This document shows positions 35,247-43,704 of a DNA stretch of 64,000 nt, one piece after another. Made by a program: the position numbers and the translations under genes. Each line of letters begins with the position of its first letter. Position 1 is the first letter of the stretch. This DNA comes from an uncultured Sutterella sp. GTDB lineage: Bacteria > Pseudomonadota > Gammaproteobacteria > Burkholderiales > Burkholderiaceae_F. Location: NCBI GenBank assembly GCA_905206365.1, contig CAJLHF010000007.1, positions 1 to 64,000 on the forward strand. The letters are read 5' to 3'. Under the pieces are notes generated by a model. That model saw nothing but the letters and a program-made list of their open reading frames with translations. It was not told the DNA's origin and made no database searches.

Positions 35247-36419
35247 TCAACGGCTTTTGCCTTTTGCGTCCTCGACGCGACGGGGCGGGAAGCTGTCCCA
35301 GGAACCGCACCCGAGGCAGTGCCAGGCGAAATTGGACGCGAGGAACCCGCAGTGCGTGCACTGATAGCGGGCGAATCGTTGTGCGTGACGTTGCAAAAGC
35401 CCCGAAAGCAACTTCGTCTGCTCGTCTTCGGGGTTTGCCTTCGCTCGGAGGCGCACGAGTGCGTTGAAGGCGGACAAACTCGGATGCGCCGAGAGCATTT
35501 TCGTTGCGATCGCCTCCGCCTCGGGGAGCCCCCGCCACTCGGTAACGCGTGCAATGACGGCTTCCAGGGCGTCGGCCGTAGGGTGCTCCGGAAGGGCGCT
35601 TCGCAGGAGATCAAGCGCCTCGTCCCTCTGTCCGAGAGCGGCCATCGCGTCGGCGAGCTCTCCGATCACCAGCGGCGTGTGCGCGGGGAAATTGTGTGCG
35701 AGACGTCGCCAGTGTTCCGCGGCTTTTTCGACGGAACCTGCGGCAAGCGCAACTTTCCCGGCCAGGTGGTCCACCCGAGGCGTCACGTCCGCGTAGGGGA
35801 ACACTTCGGCAACGAGTCGCGCGGCCTCATCGAGGCGCTTCGAACGCAGGGCGACTTCAATGCGTTCACAATAGAAATGGGCCGTCTCCAGGCGGTGATC
35901 TTCGCCCGTCTGCGCCTCGATGGCGCTCACGGTGTCGATTGCGCTTTCCCACTCGTGTTCGATCGTGTAGATCGTCAGCAGTCGGCGCAGAGCACCGAGG
36001 TGTTCGCTCGGTACTTCGGACAGTTTTCGGTATTCGGCTTCGGCCCGGTCGAAAAGACCCGCGGCGAAGTAGTCCTCGGCAAGCTCGGCAAGCGCCTTCG
36101 TGCGGTCCGCATCCGAGAGGTCCGAACGATTGACGAGATGAAGATGCAGACGAATCGCGCGTTCGAATTCGCCACGGCGGCGGAAGAGCTTGCCGAGCAT
36201 GTGATGGAGCTCGATCAGATCGGGATCGAGTCGGCATACCTCGACGAGAACGTCGATCGCCTTGTCGGGTTCGTCGTCCAACAGGAGCGCCACACCCCGG
36301 GTGAAGTTTTCCGGCAGTTGGGTCTTCTCGCTACGCTGGCGGCGATCGAACCCGCGACACAACCACCCGGCCGCAAAGAGCGCGGGCAGCGCGACGAGAT
36401 ACCAGAGGTCAAATTCCAT
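35247..36419 (-). CDS. lapB: LPS assembly regulator LapB (YciM)
   Basis: Membrane-anchored TPR protein that steers FtsH to degrade LpxC and so limits LPS synthesis. 390 residues: one N-terminal membrane segment (WYLVALPALFAAGWLCRG), a chain of TPR helices from residue 35 to about 340, and a C-terminal rubredoxin-type metal site with two CxxC pairs, CTHCGF and CLGCGS. Same length as E. coli LapB. The partner FtsH is in the window. lapA, normally just upstream, is absent, and a strong terminator separates lapB from ihfB, so lapB needs its own promoter in 36420-36513. Confidence 0.93.
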   Translation of the reverse strand: MEFDLWYLVALPALFAAGWLCRGFDRRQRSEKTQLPENFTRGVALLLDDEPDKAIDVLVEVCRLDPDLIELHHMLGKLFRRRGEFERAIRLHLHLVNRSDLSDADRTKALAELAEDYFAAGLFDRAEAEYRKLSEVPSEHLGALRRLLTIYTIEHEWESAIDTVSAIEAQTGEDHRLETAHFYCERIEVALRSKRLDEAARLVAEVFPYADVTPRVDHLAGKVALAAGSVEKAAEHWRRLAHNFPAHTPLVIGELADAMAALGQRDEALDLLRSALPEHPTADALEAVIARVTEWRGLPEAEAIATKMLSAHPSLSAFNALVRLRAKANPEDEQTKLLSGLLQRHAQRFARYQCTHCGFLASNFAWHCLGCGSWDSFPPRRVEDAKGKSR

Positions 36420-36513
36420 TTCGGCTCCCAGACAAAACGCGACGTCGGTGTTTCGGGCGTTCCTTCGGAGCGTCCGAACGGCTCAAAGCCGTAAAAAGGG
36501 CAATATTTTAATC

Positions 36514-36553
36514 GGAAAAAAAAGGCTGTGAACTTTTGGTTCACAGCCTTTTC
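36514..36553 (-). terminator. ihfB terminator
   Basis: Perfect 12-bp stem AAGGCTGTGAAC/GTTCACAGCCTT with a 5-base loop; an eight-base T-run follows in the minus direction. Strong terminator that closes the gyrA-to-ihfB side. Confidence 0.92.
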
Positions 36554-36609
36554 GCTGGTCGACCGACAGAACCGATCGTCACCCCGAAGGGTGCGTCATC
36601 CGGTCGGGC

Positions 36610-36957
36610 TTACGTCGGATCTTCGTCCTTCGACACATTCGCGTCGAGAGACGAGTCGGCGTACTGCGCGACGCTGACCCGCTCGCGCAACCCCTTTCCG
36701 GCCTTGAAAAAGACCGTGTACCGGGGGCGAACCTCCACGACGGAACCGTCCTGGGGATTGCGCCCTCGGCGGGCGGCGCGGTACTTCTGGCCGAGAGAGC
36801 CGAAGCCGCGGATCTCGATGCGGTCGCCTCGAACAAGAGCGTCCGCAATTTCTTGGATGATTACCTGTGCCGCGTCGCTGCATTCGCGTTCGCGGAACTT
36901 GGGGTATCGGTCCTGTATCTCCCGGAGCAACTCGGACTTGGTCAGGGTCTTACCCAT
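36610..36957 (-). CDS. ihfB: Integration host factor subunit beta
   Basis: DNA-bending protein that pairs with IHF alpha. 115 residues, about 20 longer than E. coli through an acidic C-terminal extension (SSLDANVSKDEDPT). The fold is shown by TKSELLREIQ, EIRGFGSLGQKYRAARRGRNPQDG and the arm VRPRYTVFFKAGKGLRERV, with the intercalating proline in RNPQDG. Follows rpsA by 20 bases, as in nearly all proteobacteria. Confidence 0.94.
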   Translation of the reverse strand: MGKTLTKSELLREIQDRYPKFRERECSDAAQVIIQEIADALVRGDRIEIRGFGSLGQKYRAARRGRNPQDGSVVEVRPRYTVFFKAGKGLRERVSVAQYADSSLDANVSKDEDPT

Positions 36958-36977
36958 AGCGACCTCCTCCTAAAAAG

Positions 36978-38672
36978 TTACTTCTGTTCGAGCTTGGCCT
37001 TCAGAAGAGCACCGAGGTTGGTCGTACCGGAAGCAGCACCCGTATCGGCGTTGAGACGGTCGAGAGCGTCGCGCGCTTCGACGGCGTCCTTCGCCTTGAT
37101 CGAGAGCTGGATGTTGCGGTTCTTGCGGTCGACGCTGACGATGAGCGCTTCGACTTCGTCGCCTTCGGCGAGACGGGTCGTGGCGTCTTCAACGCGGTCG
37201 GCGGAGATTTCGCTGGCGCGCAGGTAACCTTCAACGTCGTCAGCGAGAGCGATGACGGCGCCCTTGGCGTCAACGGACTTCACCGTACCCTTGACGATGC
37301 TGTTCTTTTCGTGGGTGCTCGTGAAGTTGCTGAACGGATCGCCGCCCATCTGCTTGATGCCGAGGGAGATGCGTTCGCGTTCCGTGTCGATCGCGAGAAC
37401 CACGGCTTCGAGCTCGTCGCCCTTCTTGTACTTGCGAACGGCGTCTTCGCCGGATTCGTTCCAGGAAAGGTCGGAGAGGTGCACGAGACCGTCGATACCG
37501 CCGGGCAGGCCGATGAACACGCCGAAGTCGGTGATCGACTTGATCTGACCAGAGACCTTGTCGCCCTTCTTGTGCGTCTGGGCGAATTCTTCCCAGGGAT
37601 TGGCCTTGCACTGCTTCATGCCGAGGCTGATACGACGACGTTCTTCGTCGATATCGAGAACCATGACTTCAACTTCGTCGCCAAGCTGGACAACCTTGCG
37701 CGGGTCGACGTTCTTGTTCGTCCAATCCATTTCGGAGACGTGAACAAGACCTTCGATGCCGGCTTCGACTTCAACGAAAGCACCGTAGTCGGTGATGTTC
37801 GTGACCTTGCCGAAGAGGCGGGTGCCCTGCGGGTAGCGACGGGAGATGCCGATCCACGGATCTTCGCCGAGCTGCTTGAGACCGAGCGAGACGCGGTTCT
37901 TTTCCTTGTCGAACTTGAGAACCTTGGCTTCGAGTTCCTGGCCGACCTGAACGACTTCGGTCGGGTGACGGACGCGACGCCAGGCGAGGTCGGTAATGTG
38001 GAGGAGACCGTCGATGCCGCCGAGGTCGACGAAGGCACCGTAGTCGGTGATGTTCTTGACGATGCCCTTGACGATGGCGCCTTCCTGGAGCGTTTCGAGC
38101 AGCTTGGCGCGTTCTTCGCCCATGTTGGCTTCAACGACGGCGCGGCGCGAAACCACGACGTTGTTGCGCTTGCGGTCGAGCTTGATGACCTTGAATTCGT
38201 AGGTGTTGCCTTCGTACGGCGTCGTGTCCTTGACGGGACGCGTGTCGACGAGGGAGCCCGGGAGGAAGGCGCGGATGCCGTTGGTCATGACGGTGAGACC
38301 GCCCTTGACCTTGCCCGTCACGGTACCCGTAACGAGTTCGCCGGATTCGAGAGCCTGTTCAAGGTTCATCCAGGCAGCGAGGCGCTTGGCCTTGTCGCGG
38401 CTGAGGATGGTGTCGCCGTAGCCGTTTTCGACGGATTCGATGGCCACGGAAACGAAGTCGCCCGGCTGAACGGTCACTTCACCGCGATCGTCCTTGAATT
38501 CTTCGATAGGCACATAGGCTTCGCTCTTGAGGCCGGCGTTGACGACGACGAAGTTGTAGTCGACGCGAACGACTTCGGCGGTGATGACTTCACCCTGACG
38601 CATTTCCTGCTGGGCGAGGCTCTGTTCGAAGAGCTCGGCGAAGGATTCGGGCTTGTTGATTTCGTTGGACAT
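36978..38672 (-). CDS. rpsA: 30S ribosomal protein S1
   Basis: Binds and unfolds mRNA at the 30S platform. 564 residues with six S1 (OB-fold) repeats; the middle four share the words GAFVDLGGIDGLLH, GAFVEVEAGIEGLVH and GVFIGLPGGIDGLVH. The repeats' high identity at DNA level is normal for rpsA. ATG at 38672 by the family N-terminus (SFAELFEQSLAQQEMRQGEV); a longer frame runs back towards cmk without support. The 118-base leader contains a terminator-like hairpin, consistent with known S1 autoregulation. Confidence 0.97.
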   Translation of the reverse strand: MSNEINKPESFAELFEQSLAQQEMRQGEVITAEVVRVDYNFVVVNAGLKSEAYVPIEEFKDDRGEVTVQPGDFVSVAIESVENGYGDTILSRDKAKRLAAWMNLEQALESGELVTGTVTGKVKGGLTVMTNGIRAFLPGSLVDTRPVKDTTPYEGNTYEFKVIKLDRKRNNVVVSRRAVVEANMGEERAKLLETLQEGAIVKGIVKNITDYGAFVDLGGIDGLLHITDLAWRRVRHPTEVVQVGQELEAKVLKFDKEKNRVSLGLKQLGEDPWIGISRRYPQGTRLFGKVTNITDYGAFVEVEAGIEGLVHVSEMDWTNKNVDPRKVVQLGDEVEVMVLDIDEERRRISLGMKQCKANPWEEFAQTHKKGDKVSGQIKSITDFGVFIGLPGGIDGLVHLSDLSWNESGEDAVRKYKKGDELEAVVLAIDTERERISLGIKQMGGDPFSNFTSTHEKNSIVKGTVKSVDAKGAVIALADDVEGYLRASEISADRVEDATTRLAEGDEVEALIVSVDRKNRNIQLSIKAKDAVEARDALDRLNADTGAASGTTNLGALLKAKLEQK

Positions 38673-38746
38673 TGTAGAAGACAAATAGAGCACACCCGCA
38701 GGTTTCTGACGCGATGCGCGACAGGACTCCTTTGGGCGGAGTTGAT

Positions 38747-38776
38747 GAAAAAGCCGACCCATTCGGCGGGCCGGCT
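38747..38776 (-). terminator. Terminator or attenuator between cmk and rpsA
   Basis: In the minus direction AGCCGGCCC pairs with GGGTCGGCT (one G-U), loop of 7, then TTTTTC. It lies 15 bases after the cmk stop, so it ends the cmk transcript or limits entry into rpsA. Confidence 0.8.
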
Positions 38777-38790
38777 AGGAAACTGTGATT

Positions 38791-39471
38791 TTACGACAGC
38801 TTAGAAGCGTCACTCCACCAGTCGAGGACCTTTTTTACAACTTCCTCGACATTCATGTCGGACGTGTCGAGCACACGGGCGTCCTCGGCGGGACGCAGAG
38901 GCGCGGTGGCCCGTTCGCGGTCGCGTCGGTCGCGCTCTTCAAGGTCACGCGTGAGTTCGTCGAGATCGGACGCAACACCGCGCGCCGCGAGCTGCTTGTA
39001 GCGGCGTTCGGCGCGAACGCGCGCCGAGGCCGTCATGAAGACCTTGAGACGAGCTTCGGGAAAGACCACCGTTCCCATGTCGCGCCCGTCGGCGACGAGC
39101 CCCGGAGCACGGGCCGCACGACGTTGAAGTTCGAAGAGCGCACGACGCACGGCGGGCAGGGCCGCCACGCGCGACGTGGCGCGACTCACTTCTTCGGAGC
39201 GAATGCGCTCCGTCACGTCTTCGCCCGACACCACGATCCGACCGTTTGCGAAGATGGGTGAAAGCCCTCGGCAGAGTTCCGCGAGCGCCGCTTCGTCCTC
39301 AAGTGCAATTCCCGCGTCGAGTGCCGCAAGCGTCGCGATGCGATACAGCGCGCCGCTGTCGAGATAATGGAAACCGAGGGCGCTTCCGACGCGTTCGGCA
39401 ATCGTCCCTTTACCGCTCGCAGCCGGGCCGTCGAGCGTGATGACGGGAATCGTGGTAAGAGTCGAATCCAT
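38791..39471 (-). CDS. cmk: Cytidylate kinase
   Basis: Phosphorylates CMP and dCMP. 226 residues with the P-loop GPAASGKGT (residues 14-22), FHYLDSGALYR, the CMP-specific insert, VADGRDMGTVVFPEA and the lid RRYKQL. ATG at 39471 by family alignment. Usually aroA precedes cmk in this order of bacteria; here serC does, 55 bases away, with no gene between. Confidence 0.95.
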   Translation of the reverse strand: MDSTLTTIPVITLDGPAASGKGTIAERVGSALGFHYLDSGALYRIATLAALDAGIALEDEAALAELCRGLSPIFANGRIVVSGEDVTERIRSEEVSRATSRVAALPAVRRALFELQRRAARAPGLVADGRDMGTVVFPEARLKVFMTASARVRAERRYKQLAARGVASDLDELTRDLEERDRRDRERATAPLRPAEDARVLDTSDMNVEEVVKKVLDWWSDASKLS

Positions 39472-39526
39472 GGTGAAATCCTTGGTGCCTGTCAGATCAA
39501 TGGGGAAATCGTACCCGAGTCGCAGC

Positions 39527-40615
39527 TCAGCCGCGTCGAGGATGCCGGAGGGCAAAGGCGTGCAGGAACTCCGCGAGTGCGAGCGCTCCCGAAACGGGCA
39601 TCGCGTTGTAGAGCGACGCACGCAAACCGCCCACTGTTCGGTGTCCTGCCAAATTGAGCAGCCCGACATCGTGCGCTTCCTTGAGGAAAATCGGTGTCAA
39701 CGCGTCTTCGGCCAGATGGAAAACAACGTTCATGCGGCTGCGCGAAGCCCGATCGACCCGCTGGGAATACACCTCGGGGTGTGCGTCGAGCGCCTCGTAG
39801 ACGATGCGCGAGCGTTCGCGCGCCCGAGCATCCATTTCCGCGAGTCCTCCTTCGGACTCGATCCAGGCGGCCATCAGGTTCGAGCAGTAGAGCTGAAAGA
39901 CGGCAGGCGTGTTGGGCATGTTGCCCGTCTTTTCATAGACGGCATAGTTGAGCAGCGTCGGAACTTCGGGACTGGCAAGCCCGAGAAGATCGCGCCGCAC
40001 GACGACCACCGTAAGTCCCGCGGGACCGAAATTCTTCTGTGCGGCCGCATAGAGGAGCCCGAACTTCGAAACGTCGACCGGTCGGCTCATGAAGTTACTC
40101 GACATGTCGGCCACAAGCGGCACGCCCGCTGCGCCCGAATCGGGGATGCCCGCGAACTCAACGCCGTGCACCGTTTCGTTGTCGCAGTAGTAAAGGTATG
40201 ACGATTCCGCCGTCACATCGATTTCTTCATCCGAAGGCGTGCGGGTGCCGTTGCCGGAAAAGGCCGACTGGATGCGCGCGAAGCGCATCGCCTCGGTTTC
40301 GGCGCTCTTGCTCCAGGTACCCGTCACGATGTAGGAGGCAACCGTACCGGCACCGAGCAGATTCATCGGCACCATCGCGAACTGCAAGCGCGCTCCGCCC
40401 TGACAAAAGAGCACCGCATGGGTGTCGGGAACGCCGAGGAGCGAACGCACGCGCGCTTCGAGCTCTTTGACGAGCGCGACGACGCGGGGCGAACGGTGAC
40501 TCGCCTCGAGAATCGAACATCCCGTGCCCTGCCAGTCGAGAAATTCGTCGCGAATTCGTCGCAGAACGGGTTCGGGCATCGTGCTCGGACCCGCGGAAAA
40601 GTTATACGGTCGCAT
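39527..40615 (-). CDS. serC: Phosphoserine aminotransferase SerC
   Basis: PLP enzyme that makes phosphoserine for serine synthesis and also acts in pyridoxal phosphate synthesis. 362 residues with NFSAGPSTMPEPV at the start, GTGCSILEASHRSP, VADMSSNFMSRPVDV, the PLP lysine in YAAAQKNFGPAG and GHRTVGGLRASLYNA near the end. ATG at 40615. Follows gyrA by 85 bases, a gap that carries a GC hairpin at 40646-40666. Confidence 0.95.
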   Translation of the reverse strand: MRPYNFSAGPSTMPEPVLRRIRDEFLDWQGTGCSILEASHRSPRVVALVKELEARVRSLLGVPDTHAVLFCQGGARLQFAMVPMNLLGAGTVASYIVTGTWSKSAETEAMRFARIQSAFSGNGTRTPSDEEIDVTAESSYLYYCDNETVHGVEFAGIPDSGAAGVPLVADMSSNFMSRPVDVSKFGLLYAAAQKNFGPAGLTVVVVRRDLLGLASPEVPTLLNYAVYEKTGNMPNTPAVFQLYCSNLMAAWIESEGGLAEMDARARERSRIVYEALDAHPEVYSQRVDRASRSRMNVVFHLAEDALTPIFLKEAHDVGLLNLAGHRTVGGLRASLYNAMPVSGALALAEFLHAFALRHPRRG

Positions 40616-40645
40616 GGCCTGGTTTTCTCCGAATCGGTGTGCGAA

Positions 40646-40666
40646 GGGCCGCCCATGAGGCGGCCC
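40646..40666. other. Hairpin between gyrA and serC
   Basis: Perfect 8-bp stem GGGCCGCC/GGCGGCCC with a 5-base loop. No T-run follows in the minus direction, so it is more likely a processing or stability element than a terminator. Confidence 0.5.
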
Positions 40667-40700
40667 CCGCAGGTGGTCGGCAGTGAGAAAAAAATCGTCT

Positions 40701-43484
40701 TCAGACGCCCTTGGCGTCGTCCTTTTCGTTCGCTTCGCCCTTCGCGTCCTCTTCAAGATCGTCGCCGAAATCATCGACGTCGTCCTCGAGGTTCTCGTCG
40801 AACGCTTCAGGCTCTTCCTCCTCAAGCGCGGGCACGTCCGCGCCTTCGGGCACCTCGATTTGCAGATGTTCGACCTCGTCGCCGCCGCCGCGGATGACGC
40901 TGCGAACGGACGCGAGCGTGTCGTCGCCCATATTGATGAGGCGCACGCCCTGCGTTGCGCGGCCGATCACGGAGACTTCGCTCGCGTGAGTACGAACGAC
41001 TTTGCCGCCCGTCGAAAGGAGCATGATGTCGTCCTCGTCCGTAACGAGCGAAGCTGCCACGACGCGACCGTTGCGCTCCGAAGTAGCGATCGAAATGATC
41101 CCCTGACCGCCGCGGCCCTGTCGGCCGTACTCGGTCACACGCGTGCGTTTGCCGTAACCGTGCTCGGTCGCCGTCAGAACGAACTTCGTTTCGTCGTCGA
41201 CGACGGCGAGCGCGATGACGCGTTGGCCGTCCTTCAGACGCATGCCGCGCACGCCTCGGGCGCTTCGGCCCATCGGGCGCACGTCGCTTTCGGCAAAGCG
41301 CACCGACTTGCCCGCATCCGAGAAGAGCATGATGTCGTGCGTACCATCCGTGATCGCGACGCCTGCAAGCGACTCGCCCTCTTCAAGCTGCGTGGCGATG
41401 ATCCCCTTCGTGCGGATGTTCTGGAAGGCCGTGAGCGGCACCTTCTTCACGGTCCCCGTATCCGTGGTCATGAAGACGTAGTGTTCGTCGTCGAACCCTT
41501 GGATGGGGAGGATGAAAGTGAGGCGTTCGTTCTCTTCAAGAGGCAATAGATTAACGACGGGACGCCCGCGCGCGCTCGCCTTCCCTTCGGGCAGGTCGAA
41601 AACGTCGATCGGGTAGACCCGTCCGGCCGTGGAGAAGCAAAGCAGAATGTCGTGCGTGTTCGCCACGAGGAGCTGCTCGATTTCGTCGTCCTTCGTCGTA
41701 GCCTGAACGTTGCGGCCCTTGCCGCCGCGCGCCTGCGCCTGGTAGTCGGCGATGTCCTGGCTCTTGACGAACCCGGCGCGCGTGATCGTCACGACCATGT
41801 CGCGGCGAGGAATAAGGTCGCGCTTGTCGAAATTCGGGTCGCCGAGGAGGTCGATGCTCGAGCGGCGTTCGTCGCCGAACTCTTCGCGGATCGCTTTGAG
41901 CTCTTCGCCGATGATGGCACTCACGCGAGCGGGCTTGGCGAGGATGTCGATCAGGTCGAGAATGCGGCGTACCGTTTCTTCGTAATCCGTCTTCACCTTT
42001 TCGCGCTCAAGCCCCGTGAGACGGCGCAGGTTCATCGCGAGGATGTTGTCGACCTGCGAACGCGTGAGGTAGTAGAGCCCGTCGGCGCGAAGGCCGCGCT
42101 CGTGATCCATCGATTCGGGATAGAGGTCCTCGGCGCTTCCCGCGGCGCGCTCGGTGATTTCGCGCGCGAAGCCCATGTCCCAACCGCGTCCGTAGAGCGC
42201 TTCGACGGCTTCGTCGACCGTCTTCGCCGCACGGATGAGGCGAATGAATTCGTCGAGGTTCGCAAGCGCCACGGCCTGACCTTCGAGCAAGTGACCGGCC
42301 TCGCGGGCCTTGCGCAGACGGAAGACCGTACGGCGGGTGACGACCTCGCGGCGGTGCGCGAGGAAGTACTCGATCATCTGCTTGAGCGTGAGAAGCATCG
42401 GTTGCCCGTCAACGAGCGCCACCATGTTGATGCCGAAGCTCTCCTGCATCTGCGTGAGCTTGTAAAGGTTGTTGAGCACCACTTCGGGCATGGCGCCCTG
42501 CTTGAGGTCGATCGCAATGCGGATTTCGTCCGAAGACTCGTCGCGCATTTCGGCCACGCCCTCGATCTTCTTTTCACGCACGAGCTCGTGCATGCGTTCG
42601 TAGAGGACGCGCTTGTTGACCATGTAGGGGATTTCGTCGACGACGATGCGAACGCGTCCCTTACCGAAGTCTTCGAGGTGGGTGCGCGCGCGCATGAGCA
42701 CGCGGCCGCGCCCCGTACGGTAGCCCTGATGGATCCCGGACATGCCGAAAATGATGCCGCCCGTCGGAAAGTCGGGCGCGGGCATGCGCTGAATGAGCTC
42801 GTCGATCGTGCAGTCGGGATGTTCGAGCGCATGCAGACACGCATCGATCGTTTCCTTCAGATTATGCGGCGGAATGTTCGTCGCCATGCCGACCGCAATA
42901 CCCGAGGAGCCGTTCACGAGAAGCTCGGGCAGGCGCGTGGGTAACACCACGGGCTCCTGCTCGGAATTGTCGAAGTTCGGCACGAAATCGACCGTTTCTT
43001 CGTTGAGGTCGGCGAGCATTTCCGAGGCGATCTTCATCAGACGCACTTCGGTGTAACGCATGGCCGCGGCGTTGTCGCCGTCGATCGAGCCGAAATTGCC
43101 CTGCCCCTGAATGAGCGGATAGCGCATCGAAAAGTCCTGCGCCATGCGCACGATCGTCTGATAAGCGGCGATGTCGCCGTGGGGATGATACTTACCGAGC
43201 ACTTCCCCGACCACGCGGGCGGACTTCTTCGTCGGGTTGTTGTGGGTATTGCCGATCTCCTTCATGGCGAAGAGGACTCGACGATGCACGGGCTTCAAGC
43301 CGTCGCGCACGTCGGGCAAGGCACGCCCCACGATGACGCTCATTGCATAGTCGAGGTACGAGCGACGCATCTCCGTTTCGAGCGAAACGGGAAGAAGCTC
43401 CTGCGCGATCGCATCGCCCGCGGTGGGCGAAGCCTCTCCCTCGAGCGGCGCCTCACCCTCGGTCTTCATGTTTTCTTCGTCCAT
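40701..43484 (-). CDS. gyrA: DNA gyrase subunit A
   Basis: Breaks and rejoins DNA in negative supercoiling. 927 residues: short acidic N-terminus, the winged helix with catalytic tyrosine Y144 (AAMRYTEVRL), the coiled coil, and a C-terminal beta-pinwheel with the GyrA box region QARGGKG, which marks gyrase rather than topoisomerase IV. It ends in a 40-residue acidic tail. In the quinolone region the family's HPHGDSAVYD reads HPHGDIAAYQ: Ile at residue 105 and Gln at 109 replace the Ser83 and Asp87 of E. coli. The gene heads the leftward gyrA-serC-cmk block and is divergent from mtaD. Confidence 0.96.
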   Translation of the reverse strand: MDEENMKTEGEAPLEGEASPTAGDAIAQELLPVSLETEMRRSYLDYAMSVIVGRALPDVRDGLKPVHRRVLFAMKEIGNTHNNPTKKSARVVGEVLGKYHPHGDIAAYQTIVRMAQDFSMRYPLIQGQGNFGSIDGDNAAAMRYTEVRLMKIASEMLADLNEETVDFVPNFDNSEQEPVVLPTRLPELLVNGSSGIAVGMATNIPPHNLKETIDACLHALEHPDCTIDELIQRMPAPDFPTGGIIFGMSGIHQGYRTGRGRVLMRARTHLEDFGKGRVRIVVDEIPYMVNKRVLYERMHELVREKKIEGVAEMRDESSDEIRIAIDLKQGAMPEVVLNNLYKLTQMQESFGINMVALVDGQPMLLTLKQMIEYFLAHRREVVTRRTVFRLRKAREAGHLLEGQAVALANLDEFIRLIRAAKTVDEAVEALYGRGWDMGFAREITERAAGSAEDLYPESMDHERGLRADGLYYLTRSQVDNILAMNLRRLTGLEREKVKTDYEETVRRILDLIDILAKPARVSAIIGEELKAIREEFGDERRSSIDLLGDPNFDKRDLIPRRDMVVTITRAGFVKSQDIADYQAQARGGKGRNVQATTKDDEIEQLLVANTHDILLCFSTAGRVYPIDVFDLPEGKASARGRPVVNLLPLEENERLTFILPIQGFDDEHYVFMTTDTGTVKKVPLTAFQNIRTKGIIATQLEEGESLAGVAITDGTHDIMLFSDAGKSVRFAESDVRPMGRSARGVRGMRLKDGQRVIALAVVDDETKFVLTATEHGYGKRTRVTEYGRQGRGGQGIISIATSERNGRVVAASLVTDEDDIMLLSTGGKVVRTHASEVSVIGRATQGVRLINMGDDTLASVRSVIRGGGDEVEHLQIEVPEGADVPALEEEEPEAFDENLEDDVDDFGDDLEEDAKGEANEKDDAKGV

Positions 43485-43704
43485 GAAAATTCCTTCTGTC
43501 TCTCATGATGTGGAGTCGCTTGACGAAACGACGTTCCGAAGCAACTCGAAGCAGTTGATTGTACCAAGAGCCCGTGCGAAGGGGCCGCACCCTGTCGGTC
43601 GTTCGTTAGAATGCCCGCACGGGATCCCGCCGGATTCCCCGACCTCGCCGACGGGCCGCAAGCCGTCCGGCGAACCCACCCTCTTACGGAGATTTTTCAC
43701 CACC

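Noticed and set aside
37311..38804. A plus-strand frame opposite rpsA
   Set aside because: Shadow of rpsA; its repeated look comes from the S1 repeats read backwards.
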